A stretch of 9,529 nt of DNA from an uncultured Shinella sp. (GCA_946481465.1 CAMLOC010000079.1:1-9529), one strand, 5' to 3'. Positions 1 to 6,917 are shown, counted from the first letter of the stretch. Notes: generated from the sequence alone by a model not told the origin. Program-made: numbers and translations.

Positions 1-479
1 CCATGAGCCTGCCGCTGACGCTCGCCGTCCTCGACGGCATGGTGGTCACGGTCGCCGGCCAGACGCTCGTCGTGCCGCTGACGGCCATCGTGGAGACCTT
101 GCAGCCGGAAGCCTCGGCCATCCATTCCTTCGGCGCCTCGCAGCGGCTCATCTCGATCCGCAACTCGTTCTGCCCGCTGGTGGATGTCGGCCGGATCCTC
201 AACTTCCGCTCCACCCAGGCCAATCCGATCGAGGGCGTCGCGCTGCTCGTCGAATCGGAAGGCGGCGGCCAGCGCGCCCTGATGGTCGATGCCATCCAGG
301 GTCAGCGCCAGGTCGTCATCAAGAGCCTGGAGGCGAACTACACCCACGTTCCCGGCATCGCTGCCGCGACCATCCTCGGCGACGGCCGCGTCGCCCTCAT
401 CCTGGACGTCGATGCGGTGGTCGCCGCCTCGCGCGGCCAGTCCCTCAGACAAGACATCTCGCTTGCTGCCACCGGTTAA
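1..479 (+). CDS. cheA: Chemotaxis histidine kinase CheA, C-terminal part (partial at 5' end)
   Basis: This is the last ~158 residues of CheA, the cytoplasmic kinase that reads receptor signals and phosphorylates CheY and CheB. What is visible is the CheW-like P5 regulatory domain. It begins with the SLPLTLAVLDGMVV strand typical of this domain and continues through VVPLTAIVETLQP. It ends in GDGRVALILDVDAVV, the usual last strand of CheA. The ATG at position 3 is almost certainly internal: a complete CheA is several hundred residues long, and SLPLTLA lies in mid-protein in the family. The HPt, dimerisation and ATP-binding domains therefore lie upstream of the window. The stop TAA is at 477-479, 6 nt before the cheW start, so the two are co-transcribed. 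It could only be confused with a free CheW. The very close fit to CheA ends and the separate cheW that follows argue against that. Confidence 0.93.
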   Translation, partial: MSLPLTLAVLDGMVVTVAGQTLVVPLTAIVETLQPEASAIHSFGASQRLISIRNSFCPLVDVGRILNFRSTQANPIEGVALLVESEGGGQRALMVDAIQGQRQVVIKSLEANYTHVPGIAAATILGDGRVALILDVDAVVAASRGQSLRQDISLAATG

Positions 480-485
480 GAAGCC

Positions 486-956
486 ATGACGACGACGTAT
501 GCGGTAAAGAACCTCACACACGGCCGGGAGCTGATCGCCTTCAGGATCGGCGAGCAGGAGTTCTGTGTGAACATCATGTCGGTCCGGGAGATCCGTGGAT
601 GGACCCCGGCGACATCGATGCCGCACGCGCCCTCCTATGTGCTGGGTGTCATCAACCTGCGCGGCGCCGTGCTGCCGATCGTCGACCTGTCGCTGCGCCT
701 CGGCATGAAGCGGGCCGAACCGACCGTGCGGCATGTCATCATCGTCGCCCAGGTCGGGCCGAAGGTGGTGGGCCTCCTGGTGGATGCGGTCTCCGACATC
801 CTGACCGTGACGGACGACAACATCCAGCCGACGCCGGACATCGCCAACGAGGTGGAGAAGGCCTATGCCCGCGGCATCCTCGCCATCGAGGGCCGCATGA
901 TCTGCCTCATCGAGCTCGACTCCCTGTTCCCGCATACCGAAAGCGAAGCCGCATGA
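486..956 (+). CDS. cheW: Chemotaxis adaptor protein CheW
   Basis: This 156-residue protein is a single CheW domain that couples methyl-accepting receptors to CheA in the membrane-associated signalling array. The body carries the family signatures: [16 protein letters not shown] near residues 15-30, [17 protein letters not shown] in the middle, and the highly conserved [15 protein letters not shown] at about 54-68. Arg59 in NLRG corresponds to the receptor-contacting arginine of enteric CheW. The C-terminus ([19 protein letters not shown]) is also typical. The ATG at 486 lies 6 nt after the cheA stop and has only a weak purine tract (AAGAAG) before it, so translation is probably coupled to cheA. 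The end overlaps the start of cheR by ATGA (953-956). S. meliloti carries a cheW at this operon position. As I recall, A. tumefaciens does not. Confidence 0.95.
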   Translation: MTTTYAVKNLTHGRELIAFRIGEQEFCVNIMSVREIRGWTPATSMPHAPSYVLGVINLRGAVLPIVDLSLRLGMKRAEPTVRHVIIVAQVGPKVVGLLVDAVSDILTVTDDNIQPTPDIANEVEKAYARGILAIEGRMICLIELDSLFPHTESEAA

Positions 957-1858
957 CCTATTCCTCGGCCATCGATACGCGGCAGTCTCCCGATGAGTGC
1001 CTGGCAAGCGGCGAATACCCGCTGACGCGCAAGGACCTGTCCGAGATTGCGGCGATGATCTATGCGGATGCCGGCATCTACCTCAACGAGACGAAGGCCT
1101 CGCTCGTCTATTCGCGCCTGTCGAAGCATATCCGCCAGCTCGGCCTGAAGGGCTTTCGCGAATATTGCGCGCTCGTTTCCTCCCCGGCCGGCGCGTCGGC
1201 CCGCAAGGAGATGCTGTCGCACCTGACGACGAACTTCACGCGCTTCTTCCGCGAGAACCACCACTTCGACCACCTGAAGGGCGAGGTCCTACCGGAACTG
1301 CTCGCCCGCGCCCGCAACGGCGGCCGCGTGCGCATCTGGTCGGCGGCCTGCTCGGACGGGCAGGAGCCCTATTCCATCGCGCTCACCGTGCTGTCGCTGA
1401 TGCCGAACGTCGCCGACTACGACTTCCGCATCCTCGCGACCGATATCGACCCGAAGATCCTCGCCATCGCCCGGGCCGGCGCCTATGACGCCAATGCGCT
1501 GGAAACGGTCAACCCGGCCATGCGCAAGCAGTTCTTCCGCGAGAGCGATGCGGGCGGCCGGCAGAAGTGGCAGATCGACGACCGCGTCAAGCGGCTCATC
1601 ACCTTCAACGAACTGAACCTGATGGCGCAATGGCCGTTCAAGGGACCGTTCGACGTCATCTTCTGCCGCAACGTCGTCATCTATTTCGACGAGCCGACGC
1701 AGATGAAGATCTGGTCGCGCTTCGCCGGCATGCTGGGCGACAACGGCCACCTCTATATCGGCCATTCCGAGCGCGTCTCGGGCGAAGCCAAGAACCAGTT
1801 CGACAATATCGGCATCACAACCTACCGCTACACGGGCAAGCACAGGAGGGGCGCATGA
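953..1858 (+). CDS. cheR: Chemotaxis receptor methyltransferase CheR
   Basis: CheR (301 aa) transfers methyl groups from S-adenosylmethionine to receptor glutamates during adaptation. The N-terminal helical CheR domain (about residues 20-85, with [19 protein letters not shown]) is followed by the linker [15 protein letters not shown] and the Rossmann-type SAM domain. Motif I is [18 protein letters not shown] at about 127-144, then LATDID at 161-166, CRNVVIYF at 238-245 and LYIGHSERV near the end. Motif I usually reads SAACSTGEEPYS. Here it reads SDGQEPYS, with the shape kept. The open frame extends upstream to 599, but the ATG at 953 overlaps the cheW stop (ATGA) and gives the normal family length, so I chose it. 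It has no C-terminal TPR extension. The stop TGA (1856-1858) overlaps the next gene's start region. Substrates are the receptors; in S. meliloti CheR also binds CheT. Confidence 0.95.
   Translation: MTYSSAIDTRQSPDECLASGEYPLTRKDLSEIAAMIYADAGIYLNETKASLVYSRLSKHIRQLGLKGFREYCALVSSPAGASARKEMLSHLTTNFTRFFRENHHFDHLKGEVLPELLARARNGGRVRIWSAACSDGQEPYSIALTVLSLMPNVADYDFRILATDIDPKILAIARAGAYDANALETVNPAMRKQFFRESDAGGRQKWQIDDRVKRLITFNELNLMAQWPFKGPFDVIFCRNVVIYFDEPTQMKIWSRFAGMLGDNGHLYIGHSERVSGEAKNQFDNIGITTYRYTGKHRRGA
1844..1849 (+). promoter_or_regulatory. Strong ribosome binding site of cheB
   Basis: A perfect AGGAGG lies inside the last codons of cheR, 5 nt before the ATG at 1855 and 8 nt before the ATG at 1858. 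It is the strongest Shine-Dalgarno sequence in this operon. It supports independent initiation of cheB in addition to coupling with cheR. It does not decide between the two adjacent ATG codons. Confidence 0.7.
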
Positions 1859-2913
1859 TGGCACCAGCGCGCGTACTCGTCGTCGACGATTCGCCGACCA
1901 TGCGCGGCCTGATCACGGCCGTGCTCAACGCCGACCCGGACGTCAACGTCATCGGTCAGGCCGGCGACGCCATGGAAGCCCGCAACGCGATCAAGCAGCT
2001 CAATCCGGACGTCGTGACGCTGGACATCGAGATGCCGAACATGAACGGGCTCGAATTCCTCGACAAGATCATGAAGCTCAGGCCCATGCCGGTCATCATG
2101 GTCTCGACGCTCACCCATCGCGGCGCCGAGGCCTCGCTGATGGCGCTGGAGATCGGTGCCTTCGATTGCGTCGGCAAGCCGCAGCCGGGTGACGCCCGCC
2201 CGTTCGGCGACCTTGCCGAAAAGGTCAAGGCCGCCGCCCGGGCGCAGCGCCGGCAGGTTCGCACGGACGTGCCGCCGCTGGCGCCGACCGCCGCCAACGT
2301 CAACCCGGCCGTCGCCTACAAGCCCGGCCGCCGGGTGATCGCCATCGGCGCCTCGACGGGCGGCGTGGAGGCGCTGATCGCGGTCCTGCAGAAATTCCCG
2401 GTCAACTGCCCGCCGACGGTGATCACGCAGCACATGCCGCCGACCTTCACCAAGAGCTTCGCCGACCGCCTCAACCGGCTCTGCGCGCCCGTGGTGCAGG
2501 AGGCGACGGACGGCGCGCGGCTCGAGATCGGCAAGATCTACCTGGCACCCGGCGGCGAACGTCATCTCCAGGTCGCCAATCCGCATGCGCCCTGCTGCCG
2601 GCTGGTGGAACGCGATCCGGTCAACGGCCATCGCCCCTCGGTGGATGTGCTGTTCGATTCGGTGGCCGAGCTTGCCGGCCGCAACGCCGTTGGCGTCATC
2701 CTCACCGGCATGGGTCGGGACGGGGCAAGCGGCCTGTTGAAAATGCGTCACGCAGGGGCGCGGACCATCGGCCAGAACGAAAAAACCTGCGTCGTATATG
2801 GAATGCCGAGAGTGGCTTTCGAGCTTGGCGCCGTAGAACACCAGTTTCCGCTCTCCTCCATCGGGGAGGAAATCTTGAAAATCACTGCGGCCCGTAGAGA
2901 AGGGAGCGAATAA
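1855..2913 (+). CDS. cheB: Receptor methylesterase/glutamine deamidase CheB
   Basis: CheB (352 aa) is the two-domain phosphorylation-activated methylesterase that removes methyl groups from receptors. The N-terminal receiver domain (about 5-125) has the acidic pair D11-D12 in VVDDSPTMR and the phospho-acceptor D57 in [16 protein letters not shown] variable Pro/Ala-rich linker (about 135-158) leads to the catalytic domain. The triad is visible: S167 in [12 protein letters not shown]193 in [18 protein letters not shown], and D289 in [12 protein letters not shown]. These match Salmonella CheB S164/H190/D286 with a constant +3 shift, so nothing is missing. I chose the ATG at 1855 because it overlaps the cheR stop and follows AGGAGG; the second Met at 1858 is an equal alternative. 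The TAA stop shares one base with the cheY2 start. Phosphorylation by CheA~P is known for the family. Confidence 0.96.
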   Translation: MMAPARVLVVDDSPTMRGLITAVLNADPDVNVIGQAGDAMEARNAIKQLNPDVVTLDIEMPNMNGLEFLDKIMKLRPMPVIMVSTLTHRGAEASLMALEIGAFDCVGKPQPGDARPFGDLAEKVKAAARAQRRQVRTDVPPLAPTAANVNPAVAYKPGRRVIAIGASTGGVEALIAVLQKFPVNCPPTVITQHMPPTFTKSFADRLNRLCAPVVQEATDGARLEIGKIYLAPGGERHLQVANPHAPCCRLVERDPVNGHRPSVDVLFDSVAELAGRNAVGVILTGMGRDGASGLLKMRHAGARTIGQNEKTCVVYGMPRVAFELGAVEHQFPLSSIGEEILKITAARREGSE

Positions 2914-3302
2914 TGTCTATCGCTGAAAAAATCAAAGTCCTCATCGTTGACGATCAGGTGACGAGCCGCCTGCTTCTGGGCGATGCCCTGCAGCAGCTTG
3001 GTTTCAAGCAGATCACGGCGGCCGGCGACGGTGCGCAGGGCATGGCCATCATGTCCCAGCAGCCGCACCACCTCGTCATCTCGGACTTCAACATGCCGAA
3101 GATGGACGGGATCGAGTTCCTCCAGGCGGTGCGCTCGAACCCGAACACCAAGAAGGCGGCCTTCATCATCCTGACCGCGCAGGGTGACCGCGCCCTGGTG
3201 CAGAAGGCGGCGGCGCTGGGCGCGAACAACGTTCTGGCCAAGCCGTTCACCATCGAAAAGATGAAGGCGGCGATCGAAGCCGTGTTCGGGGCATTGAAAT
3301 GA
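2913..3302 (+). CDS. cheY2: Chemotaxis response regulator CheY2 (motor-binding)
   Basis: This is a stand-alone 129-residue receiver domain. All active-site residues are present: D13 and D14 in LIVDDQ, phospho-acceptor D58 in [15 protein letters not shown]88 in IILTAQ, and K110 in LAKPF. There is no output domain. Its position between cheB and cheD identifies it with rhizobial CheY2, which in S. meliloti binds the flagellar motor and slows rotation. CheY1, the phosphate sink, would be expected upstream of cheA and outside this window. The ATG at 2913 overlaps the final base of the cheB TAA stop (TAATG) and follows AGGGAG with a 6-nt gap, so initiation is probably coupled. The end overlaps cheD by ATGA. 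The CheY2 name rests on gene order; the CheY fold is certain. Confidence 0.93.
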   Translation: MSIAEKIKVLIVDDQVTSRLLLGDALQQLGFKQITAAGDGAQGMAIMSQQPHHLVISDFNMPKMDGIEFLQAVRSNPNTKKAAFIILTAQGDRALVQKAAALGANNVLAKPFTIEKMKAAIEAVFGALK

Positions 3303-3853
3303 TACCAGACGCCGGGACGCGCCGCGTCCATGTCATTCAGGGGGAATACAAGGTCCTCAACGACCCGAATGTGGTGCTCACCACCATTCTCGGGTCTTGC
3401 GTGGCCGCCTGCATGCGCGACCCGGTTGTTGGCGTCGGCGGCATGAACCACTTCCTGCTGCCGGGCTCGGCCGAGGCCATGGCCTCGGGCGGGGACGCCA
3501 CGCGCTACGGCGTGCATCTGATGGAACTTTTGATCAACGGCCTGCTGAAGCAGGGCGCGCGGCGCGACCGGCTGGAGGCGAAGATCTTCGGCGGTGCAAG
3601 GACGATCGCGCGCTTCTCCAATGTCGGCGAGCAGAACGCGCGCTTCGCCCGGCAGTTCCTGATGGATGAAGGCATCAAGGTCGTCGGCGAGAGCACCGGC
3701 GGCGAGCACGGCCGCAAGCTGGAATACTGGCCATCGAGCGGCCGGGCCAGGCAATATGCCCTGACGGGCGTCGAGACGCAGAAGACTGTGGCACTGGAGC
3801 AGCGGCCCGCACCCGTTGCCAAGCCCGTCGAAAGCTCGATCGAGTTCTTCTGA
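3299..3853 (+). CDS. cheD: Chemoreceptor glutamine deamidase CheD
   Basis: CheD (184 aa) deamidates receptor glutamines, creating methylatable glutamates, and takes part in adaptation. The catalytic residues are recognisable: T28 and C34 in [16 protein letters not shown] and H51 in [10 protein letters not shown]. They match the T. maritima CheD T21/C27/H44 set with a constant +7 shift. The central [28 protein letters not shown] block is also family-typical. The N-terminal strand [15 protein letters not shown] is the form common in alphaproteobacteria. The ATG at 3299 overlaps the cheY2 stop. The C-terminal tail (about 155-184, [18 protein letters not shown]) is probably flexible. It is the last gene of the tightly packed block; a 98-nt spacer then separates it from cheT. 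Confidence 0.95.
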   Translation: MIPDAGTRRVHVIQGEYKVLNDPNVVLTTILGSCVAACMRDPVVGVGGMNHFLLPGSAEAMASGGDATRYGVHLMELLINGLLKQGARRDRLEAKIFGGARTIARFSNVGEQNARFARQFLMDEGIKVVGESTGGEHGRKLEYWPSSGRARQYALTGVETQKTVALEQRPAPVAKPVESSIEFF

Positions 3854-3855
3854 AC

Positions 3856-3868
3856 GGGCGTTCCGCCC
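3856..3868 (+). other. Small hairpin in the cheD-cheT spacer
   Basis: GGGCG (3856-3860) pairs with CGCCC (3864-3868) across a TTC loop just after the cheD stop. No T-run follows, so it is not an intrinsic terminator. It could affect mRNA ends or simply be chance in GC-rich DNA. Confidence 0.3.
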
Positions 3869-3940
3869 CGAGGAAGCTGAAGTAAAGGCGTATGTATGTT
3901 GCCGGTTGCGACCTGAGGTCCGCCGGCCCGTACGGGTAAA

Positions 3941-3945
3941 GAGGG
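3941..3945 (+). promoter_or_regulatory. Ribosome binding site deciding the cheT start
   Basis: GAGGG lies 6 nt before the ATG at 3952. An in-frame TAA at 3946-3948 sits between the two, so no earlier in-frame start is possible for this protein. The cheT start is therefore fixed by sequence alone. Confidence 0.65.
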
Positions 3946-3951
3946 TAACCC

Positions 3952-4341
3952 ATGCAAGCCGAGTATCTGAGTGCAGCCACTGCCATGGAGGAAGCCCTTC
4001 CGGATGTCCTGATGCGGATCGTGTCGGAACTGCACGATGTCGCCTACCTGATCGAGCGCATCGAGCCGCAGCTTGCCGGCCTCCACGGTGACGCCGTGCT
4101 GGACGCGGCCGAGCGCATGATGGTGCTTCAGGGCATCGACCTCGCCGTGCAGAAGACGCGGGGGATCGCCGAGTTCATCGACACCATCACCGCAAGCATT
4201 CCCGATAGCTGGATCGTCGATGTCACGACCGCGCTCAATCTGGTGAAGCTTGCCGACATGCAGAAGGCGCTGAGCAACGGAATGCGCCACGGCCATTCCC
4301 AGCCGCTGGGCAAGGCGGCAGGCGATTTCGAGGCCTTCTAG
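3952..4341 (+). CDS. cheT: Rhizobial chemotaxis protein CheT (CheZ-like phosphatase/CheR-binding protein)
   Basis: This 129-residue soluble, mostly helical protein lies between cheD and fliF, exactly where rhizobia carry cheT (formerly orf10). It has no signal peptide or membrane segment. S. meliloti CheT has a CheZ-like DXXXQ phosphatase motif on a helix, speeds the decay of CheY1~P but not CheY2~P, and binds CheR. Here the motif is present as D63-LAV-Q67 within a helix (LQGIDLAVQKTRGIAEFI). A second conserved-looking stretch is DSWIVDVTTALNLVKLADMQKAL (about 86-108). The tail from about 109 on is Gly/His/Pro-rich and looks flexible. It ends in DFEAF, which fits the CheR-tethering pentapeptide pattern. 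That link is my inference. The spacer from cheD is 98 nt, the start has a good GAGGG site, and an intrinsic terminator follows, so this is probably the last gene of the che operon. Confidence 0.85.
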   Translation: MQAEYLSAATAMEEALPDVLMRIVSELHDVAYLIERIEPQLAGLHGDAVLDAAERMMVLQGIDLAVQKTRGIAEFIDTITASIPDSWIVDVTTALNLVKLADMQKALSNGMRHGHSQPLGKAAGDFEAF

Positions 4342-4370
4342 CTTTTTCTTCAATACGATCAGCCTGTTGG

Positions 4371-4401
4371 GCGGCGCCTTCGGGGCGCCGTCTTTCGTTT
4401 T
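4371..4401 (+). terminator. Rho-independent terminator after cheT
   Basis: CGGCGCC (4372-4378) pairs with GGCGCCG (4384-4390) around a TTCGG loop, extendable by a G-T pair. It is followed by the T-rich run TCTTTCGTTTT (4391-4401). It lies 30 nt after the cheT stop and probably ends the che operon mRNA before fliF. Confidence 0.8.
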
Positions 4402-4426
4402 GCCGCATTTGCCGCACACGCGGCAA
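4401..4426. other. Second hairpin and GCCGC repeats just after the terminator
   Basis: TTGCCGC (4409-4415) and GCGGCAA (4420-4426) form a 7-bp stem with an ACAC loop. A further copy of TGCCGC lies at 4401-4406, making two left arms for one right arm. There is no T-run after it. It may back up the terminator or serve as a regulatory dyad for fliF. I see no recognisable promoter in the rest of the gap up to 4608. Confidence 0.35.
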
Positions 4427-4608
4427 CGAAATGCTCGCGCAAGTTTCACGGTCTAGTCTCCAGCCCGGATCAGTTAGGTCCGCGTATTCCATGGGGCAGG
4501 CCGGCGCGTGCGGAAATGTGCCGGGCCCGTCCCACGAGATTGAAAATGCGTCTGATCGCGCCGGCATGTTGGCCGGGGCTTGAGGCGACTAGTCCGTGCG
4601 GGAACAGA

Positions 4609-6303
4609 ATGAATCTGTTGGAACAGTTGACGAAAGTCTACAAGAACCTGGCTTCGCTGGGGCAGGCTAAACTCGCGATGCTGGCGGGAGCCGCCGTCGT
4701 CTCGATCGGTCTCGTGCTTGCCGCGGGAATCCTGGTCAACAAGCCCGCTTACGAAACGCTCTATGTCGGTCTGGAAAAGACCGACGTGAACCAGATCAGC
4801 CTGGCGCTCGCCGAAGCCAATATCGATTTCAACACAGGCACGGCAGGCGACAGCATCGAGGTGCCGGTCGGCCAGACGGGCAAGGCGCGGCTCTATCTCG
4901 CCGAGCGCGGCCTGCCGAGCAGCGCCAATTCCGGCTACGAACTCTTCGACAAGGTCGGCTCCCTCGGCCTCACCTCCTTCATGCAGGAGGTGACGCGCGT
5001 TCGGGCCCTCGAAGGCGAGATCGCCCGCACCATCCAGCAGATCAGCGGCATCGCCGCCGCCCGCGTGCACATCGTCATGCCGGAGCGCGGCAATTTCCGC
5101 AAAGCCGAGCAGATGCCGACCGCTTCCGTCATGATCCGCGCGAGCGCGCAGGCCGGCCGCGAATCGGCCGCCGCGATCCGCCACCTCGTCGCCGCCTCCG
5201 TTCCGGGCCTCGAGGTTGACGGCGTCACCATCCTCGATTCCGCCGGCCAGCTGCTCGCCTCCGGTGACGACGCCGAGAATGGCGCGATCAACCGCTCGCT
5301 GACCGCCGTGCAGACCGTCCAGGGCGAGGTCGAGCACAATATCGAGAAGGCGCTCGCGCCGTTCCTCGGCATGGACAATTTCCGCGCCAGCGTCACCGCG
5401 GCGCTCAACATGGATACCCAGCAGATCCAGGAGACGGTCTACGATCCGGAATCGCGCGTCGAGCGCTCGGTCCGCGTGACACGCGAAAGCCAGAAGTCGC
5501 AGCAGCAGGCCGAGAACAAGGCCGCCACCGTCGAGCAGAACATTCCGCAGGGCGGCCCCGAGGGCGACGCCAGCGGCCCGCAGTCGAGTGACGAGGCCGA
5601 CAAGAAGGAAGAGCAGACCAACTACGAGATCAACAGCAAGACCATTGCCACCATGCGCAACAGCTATTCGGTCGATAAGCTGTCGGTCGCCGTCGTGGTC
5701 AACCGCGCCCGGGTGGCGGCCATGGTGGGCGAGCCCGCCGACCAGGCGAAGCTCGATGCCTATATCGCAAAGGTGCAGCAGATCGTCGCCTCGGCGGCAG
5801 GGCTCAACACCGAGCGCGGCGACGTTGTCACCATCACGGCCATGGAGTTCCTCGATCACCAGCTCCTCGACGAGGCTGTAGCAGGGCCGGGCGTCATGGA
5901 AGTGCTGACGCGCAACCTCGGCGGCATCATCAATGCGCTTGCCTTCCTCGGCGTGGCCTTCGTGGTGGTCTGGTTCGGCCTTCGTCCGGCAGTCCGCTCG
6001 GTCACCGGCGGCGGCGCCTCCGCCAATGCACTGGACAGCGACGTGGGCGGTCTCGAACTGCCCGACTTCTCACCCGCTGCCGGCGTCGGCGGCCCCGGCG
6101 CCACCCTCATGGACGGCTTTGGCGCGGACTTCGGCTTCGACAGCACGGACGACCTGCTCAATGCCGGCGACGATGGCGACGGCGCCTTCAACCGCCGCGT
6201 CAAGGAAGGCCCGGAACGTCGCCTCGGCCGCATGGTCGAGATCAGCGAGGAGCGCGCGGCGAAGATCCTGCGCAAGTGGTCCGCCGAACAGGAAGCTGCC
6301 TGA
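4609..6303 (+). CDS. fliF: Flagellar MS-ring protein FliF
   Basis: FliF (564 aa) forms the inner-membrane MS ring that anchors the flagellar rotor and surrounds the export gate. A short cytoplasmic N-terminus (MNLLEQLTKVYKNLASLG) is followed by TM1 at about 22-43. The YscJ/FliF periplasmic ring-building region contains NKPAYETLYVGLEKTDVNQI, GLPSSANSGYELFDK and RVHIVMPERGNFRK. The more C-terminal FliF domain has ALNMDTQQIQETVYDPESR and TNYEINSKT (337-345). TM2 lies at about 438-458. The cytoplasmic tail ends in a charged helix (MVEISEERAAKILRKWSAEQ), the FliG-binding element in this family. The frame is open from 4516, but the 31 extra residues look non-coding (Cys/Pro/Arg-rich), and MNLLEQ... 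is the normal FliF start, with GGGA 5 nt before it. The gene is flanked by terminators on both sides, so it is likely its own transcript. Length is normal. Confidence 0.96.
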   Translation: MNLLEQLTKVYKNLASLGQAKLAMLAGAAVVSIGLVLAAGILVNKPAYETLYVGLEKTDVNQISLALAEANIDFNTGTAGDSIEVPVGQTGKARLYLAERGLPSSANSGYELFDKVGSLGLTSFMQEVTRVRALEGEIARTIQQISGIAAARVHIVMPERGNFRKAEQMPTASVMIRASAQAGRESAAAIRHLVAASVPGLEVDGVTILDSAGQLLASGDDAENGAINRSLTAVQTVQGEVEHNIEKALAPFLGMDNFRASVTAALNMDTQQIQETVYDPESRVERSVRVTRESQKSQQQAENKAATVEQNIPQGGPEGDASGPQSSDEADKKEEQTNYEINSKTIATMRNSYSVDKLSVAVVVNRARVAAMVGEPADQAKLDAYIAKVQQIVASAAGLNTERGDVVTITAMEFLDHQLLDEAVAGPGVMEVLTRNLGGIINALAFLGVAFVVVWFGLRPAVRSVTGGGASANALDSDVGGLELPDFSPAAGVGGPGATLMDGFGADFGFDSTDDLLNAGDDGDGAFNRRVKEGPERRLGRMVEISEERAAKILRKWSAEQEAA

Positions 6304-6329
6304 TCCAGGCACCCCGGAAACGAACAGCG

Positions 6330-6359
6330 ACGCGGCCGGCAACGGCCGCGTTTTCGTTT
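6330..6359 (+). terminator. Rho-independent terminator after fliF
   Basis: ACGCGGCC (6330-6337) pairs perfectly with GGCCGCGT (6344-6351) around a GGCAAC loop. The run TTTTCGTTT (6351-6359) follows. It starts 27 nt after the fliF stop. It separates fliF from the visN leader. Confidence 0.85.
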
Positions 6360-6869
6360 GGGCCGAAAATAAGGCGGTGTCCGTTTTTGACCGTCACCTG
6401 TCGCTTTTCGGCAACGCTCGTTCAACCCCGTTGCAGCAAATCCGTCGTATTTACCCCCTTGCCGCCGGCGTCCGAGTTCACGGGACCGTGATCGGTGAAA
6501 AAATTTTATCGCCATAGCGCTCGAATGAAGGCGTCGCGCCCCGTACTTTCCCGCCCGATCGGCCGCGCCTTTTGCGGGCACGCCGATGGCGGCATGCCAA
6601 TACTTCATGGTTAACAATGATTTAAGCCGTTGTCTCGCGCAGGCGGCTGACAAGCAAATCACTTGGCGCAAGCCGACTCACAGAAGCTGGCAAAAGTAAA
6701 TCCCGAGAAGATGACGATGGTTTTTAGCGAAGGTCGATGTACACTTTAGTCACTGATTCGCTTGGTGATTCTTGCCGATGCGGCCTGACCGGGGAGAGTT
6801 CGGACGGTTCCGGACTTTTGGCGGGAAGGAGGCATGAATCTCCGCTCGAAATCGGAACAGGGGGCTATC
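6360..6869 (+). promoter_or_regulatory. Long visN leader/promoter region
   Basis: About 510 nt without a convincing gene, visibly richer in A and T than the coding regions around it. Reading frames here are short and lack any family feature. It contains a perfect CtrA-type box (6611-6625), a palindrome GGCATGCC (6591-6598), an AT-rich patch (GTGAAAAAATTTTATC, about 6496-6511), two near-identical 12-nt units starting TGATTC (6754-6777), and a pair of similar GTTCGGAC/GTTCCGGAC units (6798-6815). No sigma-70 promoter could be assigned with confidence: TTGACC at 6387-6392 has no good -10 at the right distance, and TACACT at 6740-6745 has no good -35. The length fits a master-regulator promoter that integrates several inputs. 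Confidence 0.55.
6611..6625. promoter_or_regulatory. Putative CtrA binding site (TTAA-N7-TTAA)
   Basis: TTAA (6611-6614), 7 nt, then TTAA (6622-6625) is an exact match to the CtrA consensus defined in Caulobacter and conserved in alphaproteobacteria. It lies 259 bp before the chosen visN start, in the intergenic region where a promoter is expected. I saw no other TTAA-N7-TTAA in the window. CtrA is the cell-cycle master regulator. Control of visN by it is inference. Confidence 0.55.
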
Positions 6870-6917
6870 ATGGAAACGATCCGGTCGGATGTCGCGGCCT
6901 GGGAATCCTATGGATTC
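6675..6917. other. Cluster of six GANTC (CcrM methylation) sites
   Basis: GANTC occurs at 6675, 6755, 6767, 6836, 6903 and 6913, spanning the visN promoter-proximal region and first codons. By hand count there are 17 such sites in the whole window, so about a third fall in 2.5% of its length. CcrM adenine methylation of GANTC in alphaproteobacteria links promoter state to replication. That these sites are functional here is inference. Confidence 0.5.

Noticed and set aside
599..955. Longer CheR reading frame starting at 599
   Set aside because: The extra residues overlap cheW in another frame and are Arg/Pro/Cys-rich shadow sequence. The ATG at 953 overlaps the cheW stop and gives normal CheR length.
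1828..2841. Long - strand frame (337 aa) opposite cheB
   Set aside because: Antisense shadow of an unmistakable cheB with intact catalytic triad; His/Arg/Gly-rich with no domain.
3836..3850. CheD C-terminal SIEFF as a CheR-tethering pentapeptide
   Set aside because: The second position is Ile, not aromatic, so it does not fit x-aromatic-x-x-aromatic as CheT's DFEAF does.
4516..4608. Upstream FliF start at 4516
   Set aside because: The 31 extra residues are not FliF-like, and the membrane protein begins normally with MNLLEQLTKVYKNLASLG at 4609.
4474..5859. Long - strand reading frame (461 aa) across fliF
   Set aside because: It is the antisense shadow of fliF: its composition (many Asp, Gly, His, Leu, Arg) is what GC-rich antisense frames give, and no family feature is visible.
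6387..6392. TTGACC as the -35 box of a visN promoter
   Set aside because: No acceptable -10 hexamer lies 16-18 nt downstream.
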